In this document: positions 43,706 through 54,008 of the stretch, one piece after another | How the letters are laid out: the number at the start of each line of letters is the position of its first letter | Position numbering within the stretch: position 1 is the stretch's first letter | From: Gracilariopsis chorda | Lineage: Eukaryota; Rhodophyta; Florideophyceae; Gracilariales; Gracilariaceae | Reading direction: 5' to 3' | Assembly (NCBI GenBank): GCA_003194525.1 | Contig: NBIV01000207.1 | Coordinates: 1-64,000 of the forward strand | Length of the DNA stretch: 64,000 nt | Made by a program: the position numbers and the translations under genes | The notes under the pieces: generated by a model | What the model saw: the letters and a program-made list of their open reading frames with translations, nothing else | Databases searched by the model: none | Told to the model about the DNA's origin: nothing

Positions 43706-44992
43706 TCTTAGAGGAACCGTGCCAGGTACCGCGGTACTTGGGTCGTGCTGCTAGTTTGCAGGGGTCATCCGTCCCATCTTGACGGCCCTCTGGTCAAACC
43801 GCGAGCTTGCAGGCATCTTGCCGCTTTGGCGGAGTTGCGGAGGTGATCCCCTGGTGGGGCTTTCCGTGTAGCTTAGTGGTTGGTGCGGGGCACACAATCT
43901 CCGTGCATTCACGTGACTCCCACGACATGTGGTTCTGAACCACCTCCTTGCATTCCGCCTAGCTTGAATTGGGCCCTAGACTGTCCGGCTGAGCCGTGCA
44001 CTGCTGTGTTGGCACCCGGTCTCCGGCAGTTACTTCCGGTGCTCCGTTGTGTTTTCTCAAAATCCCTGATGAGGCATGGAAAGCTGGCGCCGTGGACACC
44101 CTGTACGAGGACTTTGCCTCTAATTGAGGTTTAATGTCTTCCTTAAGAGGTGCATCATCCGGTACTACTGGTTTAACCATGGCGACGATGCCGAAGTATT
44201 CCGAGACGATCGGTGTACTACCGCGATTGCACAGAGACTTCAGCACTTCGATCTCCGAAGTTCGGACAACATTCCAGTTATGAATTGTTCTCAAGGCCAG
44301 GGCTGTAGAGCCAGGAACGTGAGTTGCAAGAGGTGAATTCCTGCTTTCCTCCCTCGAGAGGCATCCACTTCTGTTTCATTAAGAAGGGTCCCGAAGGACA
44401 ACTCGCGCCGAAATGTAAGTATGGGTACCGAATTGCAGCAAGCATAAAACAGAACTTCAGTGATATGTATGCCAACGTGCAGACGTTCTTTATCTCACTC
44501 GGGAAAGTGCGCACTTGCAATCCCACTGTGGTTGGCGATGACGAAGTCGTTTTTATGGCAGTCGCCACTCACCTTGAGCACACAAACAGAATGGAATACG
44601 ACTGTGTGCAATAGGTTAGATGTGAACACTGCGGTAGAGTTGCGTTGCGATTCTAGTCCGGTAATTGTGCAGAGAATTAGAGCAATAGAAATATCCAATT
44701 AGCATTGAGCACTTGGTCAGAAACGTTTCATTAGAGAAGCGAATAGAGTCATCGGGTAGGGATGCTCTAAACCGGCACTGTTTCGAGCTGGCCGATTTTA
44801 AAAATGTGGTCCAGCTTGGGAGTTTGATTGTATCAGAGAAAAAGGGGATTTGTTGATGGTTTCATCATGTAGTGAGTTGTATTTGAATATGGTATCCCGA
44901 GCAGCGTCTTCCCAGTATGTCTCGTCGAGCCTCACTGTGTGCAACAATGCTCTGACTGATTCCATGATCGTGCAGTTTAGCTGCTTCGCGAT
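43706..44992. other. unassigned stretch
   Basis: Hairpins continue (GTACCGCGGTAC, a perfect 12-bp palindrome at 43726-43737; CCGCTTTGGCGG; CCCCTGGTGGGG) until about 43.9 kb. Frames at 43959-44294 (minus) and 44324-44614 (plus) are open but unrecognised. The plus frame has DPTVVGDDEVV-like acidic text and a following CEHCGR in another frame; no family assigned. Confidence 0.35.
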
Positions 44993-46866
44993 TCAATTCT
45001 CTGGGAGCTGATGTAGTGTACGGAGGTGCAGTTGGGTACAGTGTTTGTTATAGATCTGGAGCATGTTGGCTGAGAGGTATACCTTGGCATTGCCTCTGCC
45101 GAAATGTTGGAGGGGGTAGTGCATGCGGTGCCGTATGTGATGCAGCGTGCTGTCGATGTGTGCTGGGATCTGCTTGTGTGCCTTTAGAAAGCGTGCAAAC
45201 ACAAATTTGGTTGCTGCGCATACTATTTGTGGTCGTTTTCGTATGAAGAGGTTGGTTTCATAGGTCCGCATGTATCGGAGCTGATGTACACTCCCGGGTC
45301 GTTGCTATGGTATTTATTTCTATGGAGGTGATGGGACGAATTTGCGTGGTTGCATGCATTTCATGTGAGGGTGACATCTCTAGATAGGGGAGCGGGCATG
45401 GTGAGTAGAAAACGTTTGTTTGCAGTGAGCTGAAGTTTGATTGGGTAGGCATGATTGAGGTGCAGATTCAATGAATGAGCGAGGAGGTTCAGAGGCTTTA
45501 ATGTGTCACCCACCAGATTGGGGATGGCCGGGAGGGTTTTGGTGGTGTATAGGGATGGCCTTGGTGTTGCAATGGGGGGCAGGTTTCGTTGGCGTCTTAT
45601 TCTCTTGGGAATGCAGGGGTGGTCGGGGCGTGGGAGGAGCTTGGTGTTAGATGTCAAGAGTGGATTTGTTTACTTTGTGCGTGGGGGGATGAACGAGCTG
45701 TGTGCGCGTAAATGCTGCTGTGGATGGTTCCCTTGAGCTGGTATTGCTGTCTGGTCCACGGTACTGTGGCGAGGACAATGGGAGGAGAGCGTCAGGTATC
45801 GTGAGTAGTGCCATGATTAGCTATGACGCTTACCTTGCCGTAACTTATTGCGAGGTCTTGGACCGAAAGGAGGATTTGCTTTAGATTCTTGTTGCCTACT
45901 GCCTATGTGTTGAATTTGTTTTTCTTGCTGGTGCAAAGCCTGATGGTTCCATGGTGGGTGCATGTGGTCAGCTGATGCGTAGCAGAGTGAGCTAAGGGCT
46001 CTGTGGTGGTGGAGATCATGGAGAGTATGGGGTGTAAGAGGTGTGTGGGATGCGCGCCGCTGTATGAGGTGAACGTACCATTCGATTCGGTCTCTATCTT
46101 GGAGTTTACGTCGACTTCGTTCGGTGGCGGAGGCGAAGGCGGTTGAAGACCAGGGTATTGGAGAGAAGAGAGTAGCGCAGGATATTCTTGGTGTTGGGAA
46201 TGAGGAGAGTGGACCCTGGTGTGTTCGAAGTACGTGTGGGATTCTGGGTTACGGAATTTGGGATGATTGGGGTCTCGACACTCATTTTCGGTATGGTTGC
46301 ACTTGCATCCGAGCGCCTTGTGATAGGAGCAAAGTTGATTGCATGGGATTCGAGGACCCAAAAACCTTAGTCGTTGATAGTTTTTGAGTAGTTGGGTAGA
46401 AGGGTGACCGGGTGCCGTAGTCCTTGGTGATTCGATGTGGAGTGTGAGTGTTGTGTGGACCCCCTTAAATTGGGCGATAGAGTGCAGCTAGGGCAGTGTA
46501 GAATCTGGTGAAGCTTTTGATGGTGTTCGACTTGTTTGTCAGTAGAGGTCCAAGGATGGGAGTGATTGTGGGCGTTCTTTTTAGCCCTGATAGTATGAAG
46601 TCTAGTGTCGTTTGTACATCCTCCATACGCGGGTATTCAGTGGCTACCATTCGTTGGCGAACTTCAGTGTGGGCCGAAAGATACGTATCGATGGTGTTCT
46701 CGCTAGTGTACGGATTGTTTTCGGCTTCCGATGTCAAGAACTGGTGGCCTTCTTTGCTTGATGGGTTAATGTGGTGGATCACGTTGGTGATGAGGTCATT
46801 AGGCGTTGGTTCTTCTCCCGGTATGAGAAGTAATCCAAATATATCTATGGGTACGCTGCCTTTCAC
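44993..46866 (-). pseudogene. LTR-retrotransposon Gag-like remnant with zinc cluster, strand-skewed
   Basis: Minus strand from 46866: a helical segment (TIDTYLSAHTEVRQRM, LDFILSGLKRTP, FTRFYTALAALY) resembling the capsid region of copia/UBN2-type Gag, a stop, then at 46361-45903 CSYHKALGCKCNHTENEC and DPNHPKF, a Cys/His cluster, then Pro/Ser/Thr-rich text, and further open frames (45657-45361, 45452-45258, 45271-44993). The plus strand is strikingly rich in G and T here, so the coding strand almost lacks G and Gly/Val/Asp codons are scarce. No protease, RT or integrase was found next to it. Confidence 0.5.
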
Positions 46867-47508
46867 GGCTGCAAGCAGGCGATGTTTGTGATTCTGGAGT
46901 TTTTTAAGCGCCTGAAGATCTGTGGGAGAGGGGGGTTTTAGTGAATGTGTGGGAGAGCGTCTATAATTGCGGCATACGTTTTCAAAAGTAGGTACCCGAT
47001 AGCGTAGTGAGTGGTGTCTAACTCTGGGAGTTTTGGATTTTTGTCGGGCTCCATGGCTGTGATGGATGTTATACGGTAATGGAGGATTCTTTGGTCAAAT
47101 GAACCGTGCTTACGGGTTCTCAGGTTGAAAGCGTCAAGGAAACCTACAAACCATGAGATGTCACGGTGTGACGATGTAGACGTTATGGAAGCTTACAGTG
47201 CTACCAGTAAAGTAGACTCAGGTGGAGAGTCAAATATTGATAACTAGCAGAATTTGGACAAAATTTTTCAAAACAATCTTCATTTTTTGGGACAAAGCAC
47301 CACCGCAATGCAATCACAGGTCTTTTTTATAAATGAGGGCATTCGATTGTAAAAAAATGCAGTTAAAATCTTCAGGAGTAGTGAGAACTTTTTTCAATGA
47401 CACATGCCAATAAACAGTACAGTTCTCTTCCGAAGTTAATTGCAGGGTTTCAAATTATAAAGCTTGTAAGAACCGTTTTTTCGCTCTCTACATGCTGATA
47501 ACGGTTCT
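46867..47508. other. no recognisable feature
   Basis: Continuation of the G/T-rich composition to about 47.2 kb, then AT-rich sequence. No motif. Confidence 0.5.
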
Positions 47509-48895
47509 CGCATTCGTGTCACCGTCTTGCTCTGTATCAGAGCATAAAAGCTGGTTCGAACAGCTTTTGTGCTCTCGCCAAAGCTGACAGACCCCATAAA
47601 ACTCGGGTCGCCAAGTTATATGAGGGTGTTGCGCCAAGTGTGGCAGGTGGGACGAATGCTGGCTTGTCAAGCATTCTTGGCACCGTTCTGATCTGTGTAA
47701 GAGTACAAAAGCTGGCTTGACCAGTTTTTGTGCTCTAGACCAAGCGGGCGAGCCCCTCATATAACTCAGCTCGTCCAGTCACATGAGGCTTGTTGGCCCA
47801 ATGTAGCAGATGGCATGAATGCTGGCTTTTGCAGCATTCGTGTCACCTATTCGCTCTGTATCAGAGGACAAAACGTTCTCGACCAGCTTTTTTGCTCTGG
47901 CCAAGGCTGGCAAACCCCTCATATCTCTCGGCTCGCCCGATGATATGAGGGGTGTTCGCCATGTGTAGCGTGTACCACGAATGCTGGCTTGTCCAATACT
48001 CGTTCCACTTGGTCGCTATGCATAAGAGTATAAAAGCTGGCTCGAGAAGTTCGTCGAAGGGTAAAGAAGATCATGGTCGTGACACCTTTGCTATCATGGC
48101 TTCCGGAAAACTTGCACGGAATTATCACACAAAGAATGGCAGAAGTAGTTTTATCTCAGCTTAACGTAGGACATACGTCCATGCTACATCCGTTGGGATC
48201 CTACTTGCTGAAGAAAAGAATGGTCTGTCACTGTCGCCTGGATTCTTGAACGATGTGAACCACTATTTGCTAAGATCCCCGATGAGAACATTATCAAGAC
48301 CAATCAGCCTACCATCCTTAAGCAAGCGTCATGGTCTCGCTTTTAGTGAAATCATTTCCAAATGGCCAGAAAGAGTGTTGGCCTTTTTAGTGAGAGAGCG
48401 GTTCTTTCCGAAACGCTCCGCATGTAGTTGCAATTAAGCTAATGTGCCTATAAAGGAGAGGGATAGACCAGCTTTTGTGCTCTGGCCAAAACCGGCGAAC
48501 CCCTCATATCTCTCGGCTCGCCCGATGATATGAGGATTGTTTGCCATGTATGGCGTGTGGTACGAATGCTGGATTGCCCAGCATTCGTGCCACTGTACTG
48601 CTCTTGATAAGAGCACAAAAGCGGGCTCTACCAGCTTTTGTGCTCTACGTAAAAGCCGTCAAACCCCTCATATCTCTCGGCTCGCCCGCTGATATGAGGG
48701 GTGTCTGCCATGTGTGGCATATGGCACGAATGGTGGCTTGTCCAACACTCGTGCCACTTGGTCGCTCTGCATAAGAGTAAAAAAGCTGGCTCGACCAGCT
48801 TTTGTGCTCTACGCAAAGCCGGCAAACCCCTCGTATCTCTTGGCTCGCCCGATGATATGAGGGTTGTTCGCCAAGTGTGGCAAGTGGCACGAATT
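47509..48895. repeat. tandem array of about 160-166 bp units, three hairpins per unit
   Basis: The hairpin-1 arm starts at 47539, 47699, 47861, 48025, 48607 and 48773, giving spacings of 160, 162, 164 and 166 bp where uninterrupted. Each unit carries three inverted repeats: GAGCACAAAAGCTGG-CTCGA-CCAGCTTTTGTGCTC; CCCCTCATATC...GATATGAGGGG; and GTGGCACGAATGCTGG-CTTGT-CCAGCATTCGTGCCAC (each half under 20 bases; consensus by eye). The array starts and ends inside hairpin 3. It is interrupted once (48046-48463). Confidence 0.92.
48046..48463 (+). other. about 418-bp insertion inside the hairpin loop of one array unit
   Basis: Copy 4 reads AAAAGCTGGCTCGA, then unrelated sequence, then GACCAGCTTTTGTGCTC, so the two arms of hairpin 1 are split at the loop. 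The insert has broken plus-strand coding-like frames (GLSLSPGFLNDVNHYLL, FSEIISKWPERVLAFL). I recognise no family. No clear target duplication by eye, although CGA/GA repeats at the edges could mask a short one. Confidence 0.7.
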
Positions 48896-48949
48896 GTTGC
48901 AGCTCCCGCATTTATGCTACGTACCTTTGATAGAGTTTCGTTACTTGGA

Positions 48950-49189
48950 TAGTTTCTATTTTGGGCGGTTTGTGTAGCTGTGGAAGGGATGGTTTTCGTA
49001 AATCCTATAGTAGTTTGGAGTACTTGCGATTTTGGACTTTTGGCAGGGAATGTCATCAAGACATTGGTTTATTCTGATGTGTCTTGAATCGAAAGCTAAA
49101 ACTTTAGTACTATTCCAAAACTCCTCCATCATGCTCATGCTGGTTTTCCTCAAGCTTAATCGTTTCTGCATGTCGCAAGAAGTCCTGCA
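48950..49189. other. tail of the recombinase frame and spacer
   Basis: The recombinase frame stays readable to about 48956 (CDMQKRLSLRKTS..., 71 residues) and then enters the end of the tandem array, so the array may be the 3' end region of the Crypton. Inference. Confidence 0.4.
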
Positions 49190-50370
49190 CAGATGCGAAG
49201 CGTGGCAGATGGTTGGAGCGCAGTCATTGTATGCAGCGCATTAATTATGGTACGCGTTAGGTCCAGATATTTGAATCAATTGCATGATCATCTCGTTCCG
49301 TAAGCCCAACAAACGATATAGTTGTACACAACCGCGCTTCATTGAATGTCCGGAGTAACAGGAAAGATCTCCCTGTCCAACACCGACTTCGCTCAATCTC
49401 CGACGAAGATGATTGATAAAGTGTTTAACATGCCAAGGTTTGGATTGGTTAAGCACGGTAAAAGGATTATTTTCTCGAATATCGCAGAACAAATACCCGT
49501 GTGCTGCCCCACGTACTGCTAACCAAGCGAACAAAGCAAGGAATGGATCCAAGAGCACCGAATGTCTCAAGCCACTGTTACCATCCCATTCCCGTAGCAC
49601 GTAGTCCCGTTGGACGGTTGAGTTCTTGAATGACTCGCGCATTGTTAGCCGAACCCCACCAGATCCCACAGTAACGTTTTCAAGCTTCACTTTGGACACT
49701 TCATCATATCTCAGACCCAAATGTATTACTAAAACAAGAATTGCATGTAGCGCTATATCAAATGGAGCGGGTGTATTTCAGTTCCCATACCAAAAACGTT
49801 CCGCTATATCACATATGTTATTGATTGTAATCGTCGAGCTCTAATGGTGAAAGTCCCATTTCTCGCAAGATGCACGCGATGTGCATTACGAAGTCGCTCA
49901 ATATCTGGGTTGTTGATCAATGGATTTCCTTGTGCTCCTCCGTGTGTATTCACGTACCATGACTGATAGTGCCCATGCTTAGAGTATACAACCCTAAGTC
50001 CTTGAACTAGGGCTCCCATTGTATTGTTCTTCAAAGCATGTTTTGTTCCAAATCCACAGTAGTCTGCTAAGAGATTAATAATAAGATCGGAACTGCTGTT
50101 AGTCACCTTAGTAGAGTCTGGGGCATTCTTCAGGGTGGTGTACTGCTTCAGCACCTTCTCTTCCAACGCAACATTACCATATGTTGCTGGACTATGCGCG
50201 GATGATATGAGAGCATGTCTGCTGCGAAGAGCCGACCCAGAAAACGATTTAACAGATGGGACACGACCTCCTCTGCCTTTTCGAATTACTAATTTGCTTT
50301 GAGGATATTGCACTTCTATTGAGATGTTCACATGTTTTCTGTTGTTTTTGCAAGCCATGAAGATTTGCAA
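49190..50370 (-). pseudogene. Crypton-type tyrosine recombinase pseudogene
   Basis: 50370-49804: 188 residues, helical, likely core-binding N-terminal part. After a frameshift near 49830 and a TGA near 49765: HAILVLVIHLGLRYDEVSKV (catalytic Arg I in GLRYDE), beta strands, YSGHSMKRGCVQLYRLLGL (His box; the Arg II position is Lys, followed by Arg), and QISGPNAYHN, stop, CAAYNDC. In tyrosine recombinases the nucleophile lies about here, and the TAA (49241-49243) replaces the residue expected to be Tyr. Cryptons are DNA transposons of fungi, oomycetes and others using such enzymes. Confidence 0.78.
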
Positions 50371-50669
50371 AGAGGAATATAGATGGATTACATGGAGAAA
50401 GAGTGAGGTCGTTTCGATTTGAATGTAGTACGACCGTTTGAAACGATTGTATCCAGATCCAAATCGCGAATTATGTTATTACGAACAGGTTCAAAACTGA
50501 TTCCGATGTTTTATTTGAAAAGAACAAAAATACGTGTAGAGTTTAGCGACAAAACTTCCCCACTAACTATGCAATCGTTCGAAGCAAGATCATGGTAAGG
50601 CACCTAGCTCTGATCAGTCTGTGTGATATTTTGATTCTACTGCATTCGTAAGGTATAAGATGGAACGTC
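50371..50669. promoter_or_regulatory. divergent intergenic region
   Basis: 300 bp between the minus-strand recombinase and the plus-strand frame that follows. Would hold both promoters if the two belong to one element. No specific motif is recognised. Confidence 0.3.
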
Positions 50670-51530
50670 ATGGATATCATCGAGCTATTCAAGGCGGTGG
50701 GACTGGAAATGGATTTAAACAGCCGCATCAGATCTGTGAGTAAGAGCCTGTTGTGCTGGCGAAGCTGCAGTTGCAGCTTCTGGAATCATTTGATGTTGGA
50801 GACAACTACGAACTCGATGAAAACGAGAAAAACAAAAGATGGGTGTGGAAAAGGGAGGCTAAGGATCGTCTCAAAACGCTTCTGAAACGAAAGAGAGTTG
50901 TTCCAATGGACTGCTCTATGCCTCTGACCATGACTGCGCTGAATGTGAATGGGGTGGATGACAGATCAAAAGCTAGTGACAATCATAATTCTTTAGGCGA
51001 GGAGCGCACGTAGTTTTGGCACCGTCCGACAGCGATTATGAGAAAGAGAAGGCCTGTTTGTTAAAAGCAGAACACCTCAACGCCAGGAGCGTACCGAGGC
51101 CTACATGTATTCCTGATCTTCCTCGTACGATTGAAGACCTTATTAAGCTGTGGCGGGTTGGGTGCAAAGACATGGGGTTTAAGCCTGTGCAAATGTTTCT
51201 CAAGGCTTCCTCACGCAGAAGCATCATCAATAACTACAGTGATAAGTATTGAAATCGGAGCGGGCAAAATGCATCGTTCTACAGATTCAAAGATCTTGCT
51301 GAGTTTGTCTCGGATTATGGACCAGTGAATTTAAGGATCGGAAAGGAAGGGAAGGCTAATGCTTGGGAGTATGGAATTAGCAACGTGAAGAAGCTCAAGT
51401 TGTTTACAAAAGATTCAGTGTCTATGAGTGCATTGCTTCGATTTGTTCGTGATGAACGCAAGCTAGTCTAAAGGAAAGTCAGGAAGATAGTCCCACGTCA
51501 AGAGTTTGCTGTTTTCAATACTTCTGAATG
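50670..51530 (+). pseudogene. GCR1_C-like DNA-binding protein remnant, divergent from the recombinase
   Basis: Broken frames in order: a first part with LAKLQLQLLESFD and KRWVWKREAKDRLK, then at 51016-51252 IPDLPRTIEDLIKLWRVG and SSRRSIINNYSDKY, a stop, then NRSGQNASFYRFKDLAEFV. The TIEDLIKLW...G and RR-I...I pattern resembles the GCR1_C domain, a DNA-binding module known at the end of fungal Crypton recombinases. Here it would be a separate, divergent gene. No LysR or other match. Assignment is tentative. Confidence 0.5.
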
Positions 51531-51955
51531 GCTCTAGAACACGAGCAGTAAATAGGGATTCTTAGAGTTGTGATTCACGCGTGAGCCGGAATAAAGCAAG
51601 CCCCAATCGCATGAAGAAGGGTTTGGAAGCGTTAGCGTTCCGACAGAGAAAGGGGTTGTTGGATCAAGGTTGCCGCGGCCGTGCTGCTGACTCTGCAATA
51701 GTGACGGTGGCCAAAAAAAGTAGCTGCACCTTCGCACTCTATAACATGGAATAGTGTGGCACGAGATTCAATGCCTCAGAATATTAGATGACCATAGTAA
51801 CAGTGGAATGGTTCGACCAGTTGCAGAAATATTGTTTGCAAAGCGGAAGACGGTAAAGCACGGACCGAGTCAGATAAGGCATTCGTTTTCCAAGGTCTCA
51901 GGCATTGCGCAAGTCAGTTTCTTGCACGAGTACCCCTCAAACTGGCCCGCTTAAT
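51531..51955. other. unassigned stretch
   Basis: Short frames only; no motif. Follows the GCR1_C-like remnant. Confidence 0.4.
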
Positions 51956-51959
51956 GTGT

Positions 51960-52255
51960 CATCTGCAAATGCACACAAGCCCGTTCAGGTGGGCAAGCCA
52001 ACCTGAATGAACGAGGGCTTGCAAAGCCATGGGAGCAGAAGCGGACGAGCCAGATTCGTGCACGCCCATGAAATGCTGCAATTGTAGACAAAAAAGCTCG
52101 CCCGGTGCAAGTTTGCAGTTTGGCACACGATTAAAGAGGTGGGCGAGTCGACCTGAGTAACATTTTCGTGGCAGCACCATGGTGATAGAACGGACAAGCC
52201 AGATCAGAGCAAACTCATGGCCCTTTTTGCATAGCATCGCCACGGGCAAGCTGCG
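51960..52255. repeat. two-copy repeat of about 145 bp with hairpins
   Basis: On the minus strand a block AATCTGGCTCGTCCG...CCATGG...TCAGGTTGGCTTGCCCACCTG occurs twice (about 52215-52130 and about 52068-51985, diverged). The end of each block folds: CAGGTGGGCAAGCCAACCTG at about 51989-52008. A different sequence from the 47.5-48.9 kb array but a similar design, on the other side of the recombinase. Confidence 0.7.
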
Positions 52256-52369
52256 GCGGTAGGGAGGGTTTCAAGCGCCGCTGATGAAGGCATCGGTGAC
52301 TGATGAGAGGTGCTCCCTTAATTTTATATGTTTTGAGGCCAGAGGCGCAAGTGAGGTCGGGAAATTTTT

Positions 52370-52987
52370 TTGCGTCGAACATTGTTGCCATTTGGGCATT
52401 CTAAGTTCAGGCTCCACATTTTCTCTTGTAGAATATTGCCTTTACTTATCAATAGCTTACTGGGAAAACCGTCTTCGGGAAGTCTTCCCGTTTCTTTCCG
52501 CCAGATGGGCGGAGTTGGCTGTGCTAGCAATCCCCGTATAAGTCACCCACGGAAGTGCTCAATCTGTCTCGAGTACTTGGAAGGTTTTGTGGAAGTAACG
52601 AATTGTTCGCATGTGTTTCATAGTTCGTGCTTGACAAAGTGGAAGACCGTCAACGAGCGAAACACTGCGATGCCAAACCTCCCAGGGCTTTCCGAAGCAG
52701 AGTAGATAGACGCAATTGCAGAGCACGAGCGATTAAATGCAAGGAAACAAAGTGATAAGTGTCCAAGCTGGAGGAAAGTCTTGGTTGAAAAAGATTTCAA
52801 GTTATATGTTGACTACGAGAATAACTACAAGAAGATGGACACAGATAGAAAGTTGGAACTCGAGAAGAAGAAAATCACTAAGCGCTTGAAGAAGAACAAA
52901 AAGAGGTTGGAGTTGCGACAACGTCAACGAGTGAAACGATCCCGACTGAATGAAAGTCTTCAGTCAGACTTCAACACGACAGGCTAG
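52370..52987 (+). pseudogene. RING-H2 finger protein remnant with coiled coil
   Basis: One frame with a single in-frame TAG at 52706-52708. The RING is KCSICLEYLEGFVEV, NCSHVFHSSCLTKW (C3-H-H-C order) and, after the stop, DKCPSWRK where the last pair CPxC has Trp for the final Cys. The remaining 65 residues are a strongly basic coiled coil (KKKITKRLKKNKKRLEL). RING proteins act as E3 ubiquitin ligases through the zinc sites. The stop and the lost Cys suggest decay. The true start is unclear; an intron upstream of the RING cannot be excluded. Confidence 0.72.
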
Positions 52988-53239
52988 TCAGACGACTGTA
53001 GCGTAGAGATAAGGAGACCTTGGCGACACAACATTGAACTTCACCCACTCACGTTTCCCTCACGATGTCAAAATCACTTCTAGACGTACGTCTGCCGCAT
53101 CTTCGAGCACTTCGTCTTCTCGACAGCGCTAGAAGAAAGAAAATCGCTGCACACAAGTAAAATTGGCATGGCCTTGAGAAGCTAGTCACCTGTAAACGAC
53201 CTGATACCCTCTCCCAGCTCCTCGATTGTTGCTTTCTTG

Positions 53240-53968
53240 CGCACGCGTTCAACTTCATGGCTACTAGTCAAATTTGCCGGGCTTGCGGTTTCGGCTGTGG
53301 TTGCAGGCGCCTACTCAAGGACGCTTCGCTTGAGGGCGATATGTGGCCGAACGCCGCTTTTGTGCATGCTTCGCACTAGCTGAAAAGGATTTGTGCACCA
53401 TATAGTTCTTCGACGTAAGGCTGAAGCAGTTTTTACGGGGCTGGTGCTGATGTTGATTGGTTACGTTGCGCTTTTCTACTTCCATCCGTCATCAAAGACA
53501 TTTAACAAAATGCTTTTGAGCTTTACACCAAGACTTTGGCTCAGCAATTTGGTAGGTGGGCTTGTGCTTATCGTGATAGCAAGGTGCAAGGTAGATACGG
53601 ATGAAGCCGGTGACGCCAATAATGATAAGAGGAAACGTATTTTAGCTTCTAGATCACAACACCTGCTCGACAACCGCATAGTATCTTTCTGGAGTCGAAT
53701 TTTGTATACCATTCATCTATTGCACCTCAACTTTGTAAGGGCAGTAACATGGGTGGGTCCAAACGTCACTGATGCAAACTTCCCTCACGCAGTGGTCCTC
53801 GTGAAAGGGTTGATGCTCTATGCTTGTACTGTCGCTTTCTCTGCACCAGTGACCGCAGTGGAACAGATATTCCTAGAACTAAGATCTTACGTCAAAAGCA
53901 AAGTGGGAAAAACCTCGGAAAAGCCAGCGAAAAGGACCTACGATCCGGCCTCCGTTCTGCTTTTGTAA
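53240..53968 (+). pseudogene. membrane acyltransferase (acyltransferase 3 / NRF-6-like), C-terminal part
   Basis: An uninterrupted 191-residue frame (53393-53968) with hydrophobic segments GLVLMLIGYVALFYF, LVGGLVLIVIA, and SFWSRILYTIHLLHLNFVRAVTW, the last being the characteristic C-terminal motif of acyltransferase 3 proteins of the NRF-6 type, then a final membrane helix and a basic tail. Upstream, 53240-53390 continues in another frame with a further hydrophobic segment (FAGLAVSAVVAGAYS). The N-terminal two thirds, with the conserved His, are missing. It reads as a host gene fragment, whole in its last exon or truncated. Confidence 0.65.
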
Positions 53969-54008
53969 TCCTTTCTGAGACGTGGATAAGAAGATGGAGA
54001 TATATCTG

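Noticed and set aside
47940..48700. CCTCATATC...GATATGAGG in the array as piggyBac termini
   Set aside because: It resembles the CCTCATATGAGG palindrome but has a 16-base loop and belongs to the repeat unit; no transposase is near.
47509..48895. CRISPR array
   Set aside because: The whole 160-bp unit repeats, there are no unique spacers of constant size, and the setting is eukaryotic.
53049..53258. Minus-strand basic protein next to the acyltransferase
   Set aside because: Short, motif-free and overlapping the antisense of gene-like sequence.
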